Shown here piece by piece: positions 15,081 through 23,917 of a DNA stretch of 44,521 bases. How positions within the stretch are numbered: the stretch's first letter is position 1; every line of letters starts with the position of its first letter. The DNA comes from an uncultured Duncaniella sp. (lineage in GTDB: Bacteria > Bacteroidota > Bacteroidia > Bacteroidales > Muribaculaceae): the NCBI GenBank assembly GCA_910586665.1, contig CAJUIX010000027.1:1-44521 (forward strand), read 5' to 3'. Below the pieces are notes generated by a model that saw nothing but the letters and a program-made list of their open reading frames with translations, made no database searches and had not been told where the DNA came from. Made by a program: the position numbers and the translations under genes.

Positions 15081-16913
15081 ATGAGACTTATACTCACATT
15101 GATTGCTCTATGTATAGTGTCAAATATGCCTGCCCTGGCGGGCGATATTTATGTGTCGCCAAAGGGTGACGACGGCGCGCCCGGAACAGTCGACAGCCCC
15201 CTGCAAAGCGTAGGGGAGGCGCTCAAACGTGCCCGTGAGTGGCGCCGCCTCGGAGCGCCGGAAGCCGCTTCGGACATACGCATAATCCTTGCCGACGGTG
15301 TCTACCGCCAGAACGAACCCCTCTTTGTGCGCCCCGAGGACAGCGGGCGTGAAGGCTCGGCCACTATAATATGTGGTGCCGAGGGGGCCGACGCGGTCAT
15401 CAGCGGCGGTGTCGAGGTGAAGGGGTGGACGCGCGGCTGCGACGACCCGCGCATAGCTCCCGCGCTGAGGGATAAGATATGGGTGGCCGAGGCGCCTATG
15501 AACGGCAACCGCATCGTCGAGACGCGCCAGCTCTACGTCGACGGCAGGAAGGCCCTGCGCGCCCGGCAGTTTGCCCCCGGGAAGATGGAGCGTATGGCCG
15601 ACTTCGACATAGAGGGCAGGAGCATCACCGTCCCCACACCTGACATCAGTCTTGACAAGGCCTCGCAGCTGGAGATGCTCGTCCACCAGCGTTGGGCCAT
15701 AGCCATACTCCGCGTCAAGAGCATGACTCCGACCGCCGACGGAAAGAACGTGGTCGTGAAATTCCACGACCCGGAGAGCCGCCTGGAGTTCAGCCACCCC
15801 TGGCCGCAGCCGGTGATTGACGGCGAGCGCGGAAACTCTTCATACTTCTTCACCAACGCCCTCGAGCTGCTCGACAGCCCGGGCGAATGGTATCAGGACT
15901 ACCCCTCGGGACGCATCTATTACTATCCCGAGAGCGATACAGACATGAACAGCCGCGAGGTCATCGTGCCCCTGCTTGAAACACTGGTCGCTATCGAAGG
16001 GAGCCGCGAGCGCCCTGTAGGCAATATCCGCTTCGAGAATGTCGGTTTCGAACACGCCGCGTGGCTCCGACCCTCGCGCGAGGGGCATGTCACCCTCCAG
16101 GGTGGTTTCCGCCTGCTCGACGCCTACAAGCTCCCCATTCCCGGCCTCCCCGAGAAGGCTGAGCTGGAGAACCAGGCATGGATAGCGCGCCCGGAGGCCG
16201 CAGTGACTGTCCGCCACGCCTCCGGCATAGACTTTGACAACTGCCGTTTCAGCCACCTCGGAGCCACGGGGCTTGACTATGTCACCGCCGTGCGCGACTC
16301 TAAGGTGGAGGGGTGCCGCTTCGAGGACATAGGTGGCACGGCATTGCAGATGGGCACCTTCCCCGACGGCGGTTTTGAGACCCACGTCCCCTATAGCCCG
16401 GCAGTCGAGGGTGATATATGCAGCAATATCCTCGTCAGCGGCAACCTTATCACTGACGCCACCAACGAGGACTGGGGCTGCGTCGGTATCGGCGCCGGCT
16501 ATGTCCGCGATGTCACTATCAGTGGCAACGAGCTTTCACATCTCAACTACTCCGGCATCTGCGTGGGGTGGGGGTGGACGGCTCTCGAGAGCGGTATGCG
16601 CAACAACCGCATCACCGGCAACCATGTACACCACTTCGCCGGACAGCTCTATGACGCCGGCGGCATCTATACCCTCTCCAACCAGCCCGGCTCGGTCATC
16701 AGCGGCAACCGCATCGAGCATCTCATCGACGCACCCTACGCCACCAACCACCGTGCCTTCTATATCTACTTCGACGAGGCGACCGACGGCTACACCGTCG
16801 AGGGCAACGAGTGCCCGAACCCCGAATTCGGCTATAACCGTCCCGGCCCCAATCTGAAGGTCGGTGACAACGGCCCCCATATCAAAGCAAACATACAGAA
16901 AAGAAAGAAATAA
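15081..16913 (+). CDS. Secreted right-handed beta-helix protein, probable glycoside hydrolase (GH141/GH120-like)
   Basis: A 610-residue protein with a signal peptide (cleavage likely after ALA-20). It starts with the YVSPKGDDGAPGT...SP module typical of parallel beta-helix glycosidases, followed by DGVYRQNEPLFVRPEDSG and an ISGGVEVKGW element. The C-terminal half has repeated NNRITGN / SGNRIEHL turns of the helix, with acidic motifs NEDWGCVGIG and YDAGGIYT. This matches the architecture of GH120 beta-xylosidases and GH141 alpha-fucosidases/xylanases; I cannot separate the two by eye. First gene of an operon with an alpha-xylosidase 9 bases downstream. A polysaccharide lyase or epimerase is less likely. 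Confidence 0.72.
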   Translation: MRLILTLIALCIVSNMPALAGDIYVSPKGDDGAPGTVDSPLQSVGEALKRAREWRRLGAPEAASDIRIILADGVYRQNEPLFVRPEDSGREGSATIICGAEGADAVISGGVEVKGWTRGCDDPRIAPALRDKIWVAEAPMNGNRIVETRQLYVDGRKALRARQFAPGKMERMADFDIEGRSITVPTPDISLDKASQLEMLVHQRWAIAILRVKSMTPTADGKNVVVKFHDPESRLEFSHPWPQPVIDGERGNSSYFFTNALELLDSPGEWYQDYPSGRIYYYPESDTDMNSREVIVPLLETLVAIEGSRERPVGNIRFENVGFEHAAWLRPSREGHVTLQGGFRLLDAYKLPIPGLPEKAELENQAWIARPEAAVTVRHASGIDFDNCRFSHLGATGLDYVTAVRDSKVEGCRFEDIGGTALQMGTFPDGGFETHVPYSPAVEGDICSNILVSGNLITDATNEDWGCVGIGAGYVRDVTISGNELSHLNYSGICVGWGWTALESGMRNNRITGNHVHHFAGQLYDAGGIYTLSNQPGSVISGNRIEHLIDAPYATNHRAFYIYFDEATDGYTVEGNECPNPEFGYNRPGPNLKVGDNGPHIKANIQKRKK

Positions 16914-16922
16914 TCATCAAGG

Positions 16923-19184
16923 ATGAAACCAACCAACTACCACTTATTCGATTTCCTCGACTTTGATGTCGATCTGAAGAAAGACGAGTCATTGTGGAAA
17001 GCCTGTCGGCCCGTCGCCGTAGAGGAGCGCGACGGCGACGTGTATATAACCGTCCCCTTCCAGAAGCAGGTGCTTGCCAACGACATGGCGCCCGACGAGG
17101 GAACGCCGCGTGAGAACCATACACTGATACTTCGCCAGTACGGCCCGAAAATTACCCGTGTCTTCATGGGCTTCGGAGAGCTCGGCATGGCCGACGATTC
17201 GGAAATGCTCATGCTCAGTGAGCGCGCCGCCAGGATGCCCCTCAGCGCTGTCTTCGACGACGGTCTATGGGTAATCTCGACTGCCGACGGGGTGCGCCGA
17301 GCCGTCATCAACATGCGCGAGCCGGTGCTCGACCGCTGGAGCGAGCTGCTTCCCGACCCGCAGGAGACACTCGACCTGCGCCTCTTCCCCGACGGGAAGC
17401 GAGAAGTGCGCCTTGCTGCATACGACCACTTCTCGCCCCCGCGCTACGATGCCCTCCCCCTTGCCTACTGCAAGCTCGACGGACGGCGCGAGCGCGCCAC
17501 TCTCTCATTTGAGTGCAAGCCCGACGAATGTTTCGGCGGCACGGGTGAGCGTTTTGCAAAAATGGATCTCAGCGGCCAGACCTTCTTCCTAAAAAACCAG
17601 GACGGACAGGGTGTCAACAACCGCCGCACATATAAGAACATCCCCTTCTATGTGTCGAGCCGCATGTATGGCACCTTCTACCATACCACCTCCCATTGCA
17701 AGCTCTCGCTTGCCGGCCACTCGACCCGCTCCGTGCAGTTCATGAGTGAGCAGGCGCTCGTCGACGCCTTCGTCATCGGCGGCGACAGCTTCGAGGAAAT
17801 CATCCGCGGCTATCGCGACCTCACCGGCTACCCCTCGATGCCCCCGCTGTGGAGCTTCGGCGTGTGGATGAGCCGCATGACCTATTTCAGCGCCGAGGAG
17901 GTCGACGGCATCTGCGACCGTATGCGCGAGGAGCACTATCCATGCGACGTAATCCACCTCGACACGGGCTGGTTCAAGACCGACTGGCTCTGCGAATGGA
18001 AATTCAACGAGGAGCGCTTCCCCGACCCGGAGGGATTCATACGCGGGCTGAAGGAGAAGGGCTTCAGGGTGTCGCTTTGGCAGCTACCATACGTTGCCGA
18101 GGACGCCGAGCAGATTGACGAGGCGCGCGCCAACGACTACATAGCCCCGCTTACCAAGCAGCAGGCCTCCGAGGGGTCCAACTTCTCGGCCCTCGACTAT
18201 GCGGGCACTATCGACTTCACCTATCCGGCAGCCACGGAGTGGTACAAGGGACTGCTGAAGAAGCTCCTCGACATGGGTGTGGTCTGCATAAAGACCGACT
18301 TCGGCGAAAACATCCACATGGATGCCATATATAAAGGTATGTCACCCGAACTCCTCAACAATCTCTACGCGCTGCTCTATCAAAAGGCGGCCTACGAGGT
18401 GACCAAGGATGTCACCGGCGACGGTATTGTCTGGGCACGCGCTGCCTGGGCCGGATGCCAGCGCTACCCGCTCCACTGGGGTGGTGACTCATGCAGCTCG
18501 TGGGACGGACTCGCCGGCTCGCTCAAAGGGGGCCTGCACTTCGGCCTCTCGGGCTTCGCCTTCTGGAGCCACGACGTCCCCGGCTTCCACAGCCTCCCGA
18601 ATTTCATGAATTCACCCGTGGCCGATGACGTGTATATCCGCTGGACGCAGTTCGGAGTCTTCTCCTCCCACATCCGCTACCACGGGACGAGCAAGCGCGA
18701 GCCGTGGCATTATCCCGCGATAGCCCCGCTCGTCAAAAAGTGGTGGAAGCTGCGTTATGCACTCATCCCATACATACTTCGGGAGAGCGAGAAGGCCACA
18801 GTCAGCGGCTCGACCCTCGTGCAGGCGCTCATTTTCCACCATGCCGACGACCGCACCTGCCGCCACATCGACGACCAGTATTATTTCGGCGACAGCTTTA
18901 TGGTTGCGCCGGTGATGAACTCCGAGAACCGCCGCGACATCTATCTCCCCGAGGGCCGCTGGGTCAACTTCTTTACCGGGGAGGTGCTCGACGGCGCCCG
19001 CTGGCTCAAAGATGTGGAGGTGCCGCTCGGCGACATGCCCGTATATGTGAAATATGGCAGCGTCATACCATTCTATCCCGAGGCGGTGGACTGCACCGAC
19101 GATATGGACCTCTCGAAGAGCGTCACCCTGACCGTCGACGACAGATTCAAGGGCGTGTGGAATGAAAAATTGTTTAACGACTGA
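16923..19184 (+). CDS. GH31 alpha-xylosidase (YicI-like), cytoplasmic
   Basis: A 753-residue glycoside hydrolase family 31 enzyme without a signal peptide. The N-terminal beta-sandwich is followed by the barrel from about residue 310 (SFGVWMSRMTYFSAEEVDGI). The nucleophile is D459 in IKTDFGENI and the acid/base is D522 in HWGGDS, both in the same contexts as in E. coli YicI (772 residues). The SGFAFWSHDVPGF and RYHGTSKREPW segments also match that subgroup. It should release alpha-linked xylose from small imported glycosides. The operon position, directly before a corrinoid methyltransferase fusion, suggests that its product or substrate is methylated; this is inference. Alpha-glucosidase activity is the main alternative. 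Confidence 0.88.
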   Translation: MKPTNYHLFDFLDFDVDLKKDESLWKACRPVAVEERDGDVYITVPFQKQVLANDMAPDEGTPRENHTLILRQYGPKITRVFMGFGELGMADDSEMLMLSERAARMPLSAVFDDGLWVISTADGVRRAVINMREPVLDRWSELLPDPQETLDLRLFPDGKREVRLAAYDHFSPPRYDALPLAYCKLDGRRERATLSFECKPDECFGGTGERFAKMDLSGQTFFLKNQDGQGVNNRRTYKNIPFYVSSRMYGTFYHTTSHCKLSLAGHSTRSVQFMSEQALVDAFVIGGDSFEEIIRGYRDLTGYPSMPPLWSFGVWMSRMTYFSAEEVDGICDRMREEHYPCDVIHLDTGWFKTDWLCEWKFNEERFPDPEGFIRGLKEKGFRVSLWQLPYVAEDAEQIDEARANDYIAPLTKQQASEGSNFSALDYAGTIDFTYPAATEWYKGLLKKLLDMGVVCIKTDFGENIHMDAIYKGMSPELLNNLYALLYQKAAYEVTKDVTGDGIVWARAAWAGCQRYPLHWGGDSCSSWDGLAGSLKGGLHFGLSGFAFWSHDVPGFHSLPNFMNSPVADDVYIRWTQFGVFSSHIRYHGTSKREPWHYPAIAPLVKKWWKLRYALIPYILRESEKATVSGSTLVQALIFHHADDRTCRHIDDQYYFGDSFMVAPVMNSENRRDIYLPEGRWVNFFTGEVLDGARWLKDVEVPLGDMPVYVKYGSVIPFYPEAVDCTDDMDLSKSVTLTVDDRFKGVWNEKLFND

Positions 19185-19195
19185 TTCCGGCAATC

Positions 19196-22180
19196 ATGAA
19201 CACTTGGAAACAGAATCTCGAAGAGACTAAGCAACACTATATAGACTGGTGGAACCACAAGGGGATAGTGCTCAACATGTGGGAGCACTTCCAGGAGGGC
19301 GTGAAGCCCCATGCCGACGTGGCCATGCCGTCCGCGCCGAAGAGCCTTGACCAGAAATGGTTCGACCCGCAGTGGCGCGCCGACTATCTGGACTGGTATG
19401 TGGCCCACAGCTCGCTCAAAGCCGACATGCTCCCCGTGGCCAACACCCAGCTCGGCCCCGGCTCCCTCGCCGCAATCCTCGGAGGTGTCTTCGAGGGGGG
19501 TGAGGACACAATATGGATACACCCCGACCCGAAATACACGGACGATATAAAGTTTGACGAGAAGCACCCCAACTGGCTTCTCCACAAGGAGCTTCTGAAA
19601 GCCTGCAAGGCCAAGGCGCAGGGCCATTACTACGTCGGTATGCCCGACCTCATGGAGGGACTCGACGTCCTGGCTGCGATGAAGGGGACCGACAAGGTGC
19701 TCCTCGACACCGTCATGCAACCCGAGGTGCTCGAAAGACAGATGCAGCAGATCAACGACATATATTTCAAGGTCTTTGACGAGCTGTATGATATAATCCG
19801 CGAGGGTGACGAAATGGCCTTCTGTTATTTCTCCTCCTGGGCGCCCGGGAAGATGACCAAGATACAGAGCGACATATCGACAATGATAAGTGTCGAGGAC
19901 TACCGCCGCTTCGTGCAGCCCTTCATCCGCCAGCAGTGTCAGAAAATCGACTATACGCTCTACCACCTCGACGGTGTCGGCGCGCTCCACCACCTTCCGG
20001 CCCTTCTCGAGGTTGAGGAGCTCAACGCCGTGCAGTGGACCCCTGGTGTCGGGGAGCCGCAGGGCGGCTCGCCCAAGTGGTATGACCTCTACCGCCGTAT
20101 CCTTGGTGCCGGCAAGAGCATCATGGCCTGCTGGGTGACTCTCGACGAGCTGCGCCCGCTGCTCGACAATATCGGCGGCGACGGCGTGCACCTCGAAATG
20201 GATTTCCACAACGAGGACGAGGTCGAACAGGCCATGAAGATTGTCGAGGAATACCGCGGGCGCCCCGCAATGGTGCGCGAGCAGGACGAAACTGTGAAAA
20301 TCAGCTCCGGCGAGGCTTCCTTTGACGCCGATGCCGAGGTGGCGCGCATCATCGACAAAGTTGAGGGTGAGATGGCTGCAGAGGAAGCCCCGGCTACTTC
20401 CGCTCTCGCCATTGACCGCGAGTCACCCTTCGTGAGGAACTTCGAGGGGCGCGTGCTTGTCATCGACGGGGCTATGGGTACCATGATTCAGACTTACGGC
20501 CTCGGCGAGGAGGATTTCCGCGGGGAGCGCTTTGCATCACACGCATGTGCGCTGCGCGGCAACAATGACCTGCTCGCGCTGACCCGCCCCGACATCATCG
20601 AGGAAATCCACCGCCGCTATCTCGAGGCAGGTGCCGACCTCATCACCACCGACACTTTCAACGCCCAGCGCATCTCTATGGCCGACTACAGGCTTGAAGA
20701 CCGCTGCCGGGAGATAAATCTCGCCGCCTGTGCGATAGCGCGCCGCGTGGCCGACGAGTATACGGCCAAGAATCCCTCCAAGCCCCGCTTCGTGCTCGGC
20801 TCTATGGGTCCGACGAGCAAGACCTGCTCCATAAGCTCCGGCAGCGTGCAGCCCGGCTGGGAGACGTTCAGCTACGACATGCTTCTTGCCGCCTACGAGG
20901 AGCAGGCCTCGGCGCTCATCGAGGGTGGTGTGGACGCGCTCCTGATTGAGACAATCTTCGACCTCAAAAACGGAGAGGCGGCTGTCATGGCCGCGTGCGA
21001 GGCCATGCGCAAGGCCGGTAAGACAGTGCCGCTGATGCTCAGTTTCAACGTTTCGACCCCCGAGGGGCGCAACATGCTCGGCCAGTCGGTGGAGGAATTT
21101 ATCGCCACGCTCGGTGACGCCCCGGTGCTCTCCGTAGGCATCAACTGCATATCCGACATAAAGGCAGTGACCCCGCTACTCGTGCGCATGGGAGAGAAAC
21201 TGCCCTACCTTATAACACTGTACCCAAATGCGGGACAGCCCGACCCGCAGGGACACTACTCCCTCTCCCCCGCGGAGATGCAGGCCGGGATGTGGCCGCT
21301 GCTCGACGGGCATGTCGCCAACGCTGTCGGAGGCTGCTGCGGCACCACCGACGCCCACATTGCCGCCCTCGCGCAGATCTGCGAGCCGGTCAGGGGGCTG
21401 TGGCTCTCGCCACACCGTCCCGGGGCGAAGTCAGTAGTGGCTGAGACGTCCGAAGCGGCTGAAAAGGGTGCCGAGGCCCATATCCACGGCGCCGAGTGCG
21501 AGTGCTGTGCCCCGAAGACAAAGAAAGAGCCTGTGAAGAGCGCCGTCAACGCCGACGCTGTCTTTGACGCCATACTCGCGGGCAAGGCCGACGATGCCGC
21601 CGAGGCCACGCGCAAGGCTGTAGACGCCGGAGCCGCCCCGCAGGATATAATCAACGGGCAGATGATACGCGCTATGGGTGAGGTAGGGCAGCGATTCCAG
21701 GACGGCAAGGCCTTCGTGCCGCAGCTGCTTATGGCCGGACGCGCCATGAAGGCCGCGCTCGAGCTGCTGAAGCCCATGCTGGCCGGCTCGGCCTCCACGA
21801 CGATAGGCAAGGTGGTCATCGGCACCGTCAAGGGTGACCTTCACGACATCGGCAAAAACCTCGTGGCCTCCATGCTCGAAGGGTGCGGCTTCGAGGTAAT
21901 CAATATCGGCATCGACGTCCCCTCGGAGGCTTTCGTCGAGGAGGTGCGCAAGTCCGGGGCCGACATCCTCTGCATGAGCGCGCTGCTGACCACTACCATG
22001 ACCTACATGAAGGAGGTCATCACGGCACTCGGGGAGGCAGGTCTGCGTGACAAGGTCAAGGTCATGGTCGGGGGTGCCCCGGTGACCCAGAGCTTTGCCG
22101 ACGAAATCGGTGCCGACGGCTATAGTGACAATGCCAACACAGCCGTGGCCCTCGCCCGCCGCCTCGTCGGAGCCATGTAA
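19196..22180 (+). CDS. URO-D / homocysteine S-methyltransferase / cobalamin-binding fusion protein
   Basis: A 994-residue cytoplasmic chimera. Residues 1 to ~370 are a URO-D superfamily barrel (YHLDG at 256-260, then VQWTPGVGEPQGG). Residues ~418-735 match the homocysteine domain of MetH, starting IDGAMGTMIQTY and retaining all three zinc cysteines, C651 (GINC) and C714/C715 (GGCCGTT). After a linker come the cobalamin cap (~785-870) and the B12 domain with H883 in GDLHDIGKN and the SALLTTTM and VGGAPV motifs. The methyltetrahydrofolate domain and the reactivation domain of MetH are absent. Likely activity: methyl transfer from a substrate bound by the URO-D domain, via cobalamin, to homocysteine. 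Start and 11-base spacing from the GH31 gene support one operon. Confidence 0.9.
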   Translation: MNTWKQNLEETKQHYIDWWNHKGIVLNMWEHFQEGVKPHADVAMPSAPKSLDQKWFDPQWRADYLDWYVAHSSLKADMLPVANTQLGPGSLAAILGGVFEGGEDTIWIHPDPKYTDDIKFDEKHPNWLLHKELLKACKAKAQGHYYVGMPDLMEGLDVLAAMKGTDKVLLDTVMQPEVLERQMQQINDIYFKVFDELYDIIREGDEMAFCYFSSWAPGKMTKIQSDISTMISVEDYRRFVQPFIRQQCQKIDYTLYHLDGVGALHHLPALLEVEELNAVQWTPGVGEPQGGSPKWYDLYRRILGAGKSIMACWVTLDELRPLLDNIGGDGVHLEMDFHNEDEVEQAMKIVEEYRGRPAMVREQDETVKISSGEASFDADAEVARIIDKVEGEMAAEEAPATSALAIDRESPFVRNFEGRVLVIDGAMGTMIQTYGLGEEDFRGERFASHACALRGNNDLLALTRPDIIEEIHRRYLEAGADLITTDTFNAQRISMADYRLEDRCREINLAACAIARRVADEYTAKNPSKPRFVLGSMGPTSKTCSISSGSVQPGWETFSYDMLLAAYEEQASALIEGGVDALLIETIFDLKNGEAAVMAACEAMRKAGKTVPLMLSFNVSTPEGRNMLGQSVEEFIATLGDAPVLSVGINCISDIKAVTPLLVRMGEKLPYLITLYPNAGQPDPQGHYSLSPAEMQAGMWPLLDGHVANAVGGCCGTTDAHIAALAQICEPVRGLWLSPHRPGAKSVVAETSEAAEKGAEAHIHGAECECCAPKTKKEPVKSAVNADAVFDAILAGKADDAAEATRKAVDAGAAPQDIINGQMIRAMGEVGQRFQDGKAFVPQLLMAGRAMKAALELLKPMLAGSASTTIGKVVIGTVKGDLHDIGKNLVASMLEGCGFEVINIGIDVPSEAFVEEVRKSGADILCMSALLTTTMTYMKEVITALGEAGLRDKVKVMVGGAPVTQSFADEIGADGYSDNANTAVALARRLVGAM

Positions 22181-22207
22181 AACTATCTGAAAATCTTACC
22201 GTAAATC

Positions 22208-22215
22208 TAATTTTG
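22208..22215 (+). promoter_or_regulatory. Possible internal -7 element before the sodium symporter
   Basis: TAATTTTG is an exact TAnnTTTG match 10 bases before the symporter start codon, but no good -33 element is present and the resulting leader would be almost absent. It may be chance in an AT-rich 45-base gap, or give extra expression of the transporter. Confidence 0.25.
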
Positions 22216-22225
22216 AATATAGTAC

Positions 22226-23830
22226 ATGAATGATCTCTCGCTGCGACCGGCCGACTGGATGGTCCTCGTCGCTTATTTCGCAATCCTGCTGGCCGTGGGA
22301 CTCTGGGCCAGCTCAAAGAGCAAGAAGGGGGCACACAAGTTCCTTGCCGGCAACTCCCTGCGCTGGCACCACATCGGCTTCTCGATGTGGGGAACCAACG
22401 TCGGGCCCTCGATGCTCATAGCCTCGGCGAGTGCCGGTTTCGCCGCCGGTGTCGTCTCGGGAAACTATGCGTGGTATGCCTTCGTGTTTATCGCGCTGCT
22501 CGCCTTCGTGTTCGCGCCCCGCTACCTCGGTGAGAAAATCACCACGCTCCCCGAATTCATGGGCAAGCGCTTCGGCGAGTCGACCCGCAACATGCTCGCG
22601 TGGTACACGATTGTCACAGTGCTCATCTCCTGGCTCGCGCTGACACTCTTCGCGGGCGGTATCATTATCCGCCAGGTGTTCGGCATCCCGATGTGGCTCT
22701 CTGCATTCATCCTGCTCGCCATCTCGGCCTTCTTTACAATCCTCGGAGGTCTGAAGGCGATTGCCTATACCAACGTCTATCAGATGGTGCTCCTCATTCT
22801 CGTCTCGGCGACGCTCACCATCGTCGGTATATGGCACCTCGGCGGCGAGTCGGTCACCGGCGGCATCAGCACCCTTGCCAACCCCGACGTGGTCCCCTCG
22901 CACTACTGGAACCTCTTCCAGCCCAACGACCACAAGGAGTTCCCCTGGCTCCCGATTCTGTTGGGCTACCCGATTTCGGGCCTTTGGTTCTGGTGCACGG
23001 ACCAGTCTATGGTGCAGCCCGTGCTCGCCGCCCGCGACCTCAACGAGGGGCAGAAGGGGGCCAACTTCACCGGCTGGCTCAAAATCCTCGACGTGGCTAT
23101 CTATATCATCCCCGGCGTGGTCTGCTTCGCCCTTTGGAAGACCGGCTTCTTCGGCGACACAATCATCGAGCCTGACAATGCCTACATGACCCTTGTCACC
23201 CGCCTCTTCCCGGTCGGCATGGTCGGATTGGTAATCGCCGTGCTCACCGCGGCGCTCATCAGCACCATCGGCTCGGCGCTCAACGCGCTCAGCACTGTCT
23301 TCACGATGGATATCTATGTCAAAAACATCAACGCCAACGCCACCCCGCAGGAAATCGTACGCACGGGCCACATCGTCACCATTGTCGGCGCGCTCGTTTC
23401 GATTCTAATCACTGTGGCTGTCGACAATATCAAGGGAATGGACCTCTTCAACGTCTTCCAGTCGGTGCTCAGCTTCATCGCTCCCCCGATGGCGGCAGTC
23501 TTCGTCATGGGTGTGTTTTGGAAGAGGTGCACGACCCTCGCGGCCAACATTGTCCTGACCTTCGGCACCATTTTCAGCATCGGATGCGGCATACTCTATC
23601 TGTGGGTGATACCCAACGCCACCGAGCATGTCCACTTCATGATGCTCTCCTTCCTCATCTTCGTGGTGCTCATCATCAGCATGGTCGCAATCAGCATCAG
23701 CGACAAGGCTGTCAGCGAGCGCGCTCCGATGGCAGTCCTCAAAAACAAGATGTCGCTCAGCGTGCAGATGGCCTGGCTCGCCCTCGCCATTGTGATGATC
23801 GGCCTCTACGTCTTCTTCAACGGACATTAA
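22226..23830 (+). CDS. Sodium:solute symporter (SSS/SGLT family)
   Basis: A 534-residue inner-membrane protein with about 13-14 hydrophobic segments. The SGLT-like N-terminus (DWMVLVAYFAILLAVGLW, AGNSLRWHHIGFSMWGTNVGPSMLI) and the central GLWFWCTDQSMVQPVLAARD are characteristic of sodium/sugar symporters. Last gene of the operon that holds the beta-helix protein, the GH31 alpha-xylosidase and the corrinoid fusion, so it probably imports their oligosaccharide or methylated sugar. The substrate cannot be read from sequence. Confidence 0.88.
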   Translation: MNDLSLRPADWMVLVAYFAILLAVGLWASSKSKKGAHKFLAGNSLRWHHIGFSMWGTNVGPSMLIASASAGFAAGVVSGNYAWYAFVFIALLAFVFAPRYLGEKITTLPEFMGKRFGESTRNMLAWYTIVTVLISWLALTLFAGGIIIRQVFGIPMWLSAFILLAISAFFTILGGLKAIAYTNVYQMVLLILVSATLTIVGIWHLGGESVTGGISTLANPDVVPSHYWNLFQPNDHKEFPWLPILLGYPISGLWFWCTDQSMVQPVLAARDLNEGQKGANFTGWLKILDVAIYIIPGVVCFALWKTGFFGDTIIEPDNAYMTLVTRLFPVGMVGLVIAVLTAALISTIGSALNALSTVFTMDIYVKNINANATPQEIVRTGHIVTIVGALVSILITVAVDNIKGMDLFNVFQSVLSFIAPPMAAVFVMGVFWKRCTTLAANIVLTFGTIFSIGCGILYLWVIPNATEHVHFMMLSFLIFVVLIISMVAISISDKAVSERAPMAVLKNKMSLSVQMAWLALAIVMIGLYVFFNGH

Positions 23831-23856
23831 CGAAAATTATTCTTGTGGGTGAATAC

Positions 23857-23887
23857 TTGTGTTGCCCGCGGGAAATTGTTAATTTTG
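23857..23887 (+). promoter_or_regulatory. Promoter of the DapA/NanA-family lyase gene
   Basis: TTG (23857-23859), 20 bases, TAATTTTG (23880-23887). The transcript would begin near 23893, about 25 bases before the ATG at 23918. This sets the lyase apart from the corrinoid operon as its own transcript. Confidence 0.62.
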
Positions 23888-23917
23888 CACAATACTATAA
23901 TACCATTCAGGAAACTT

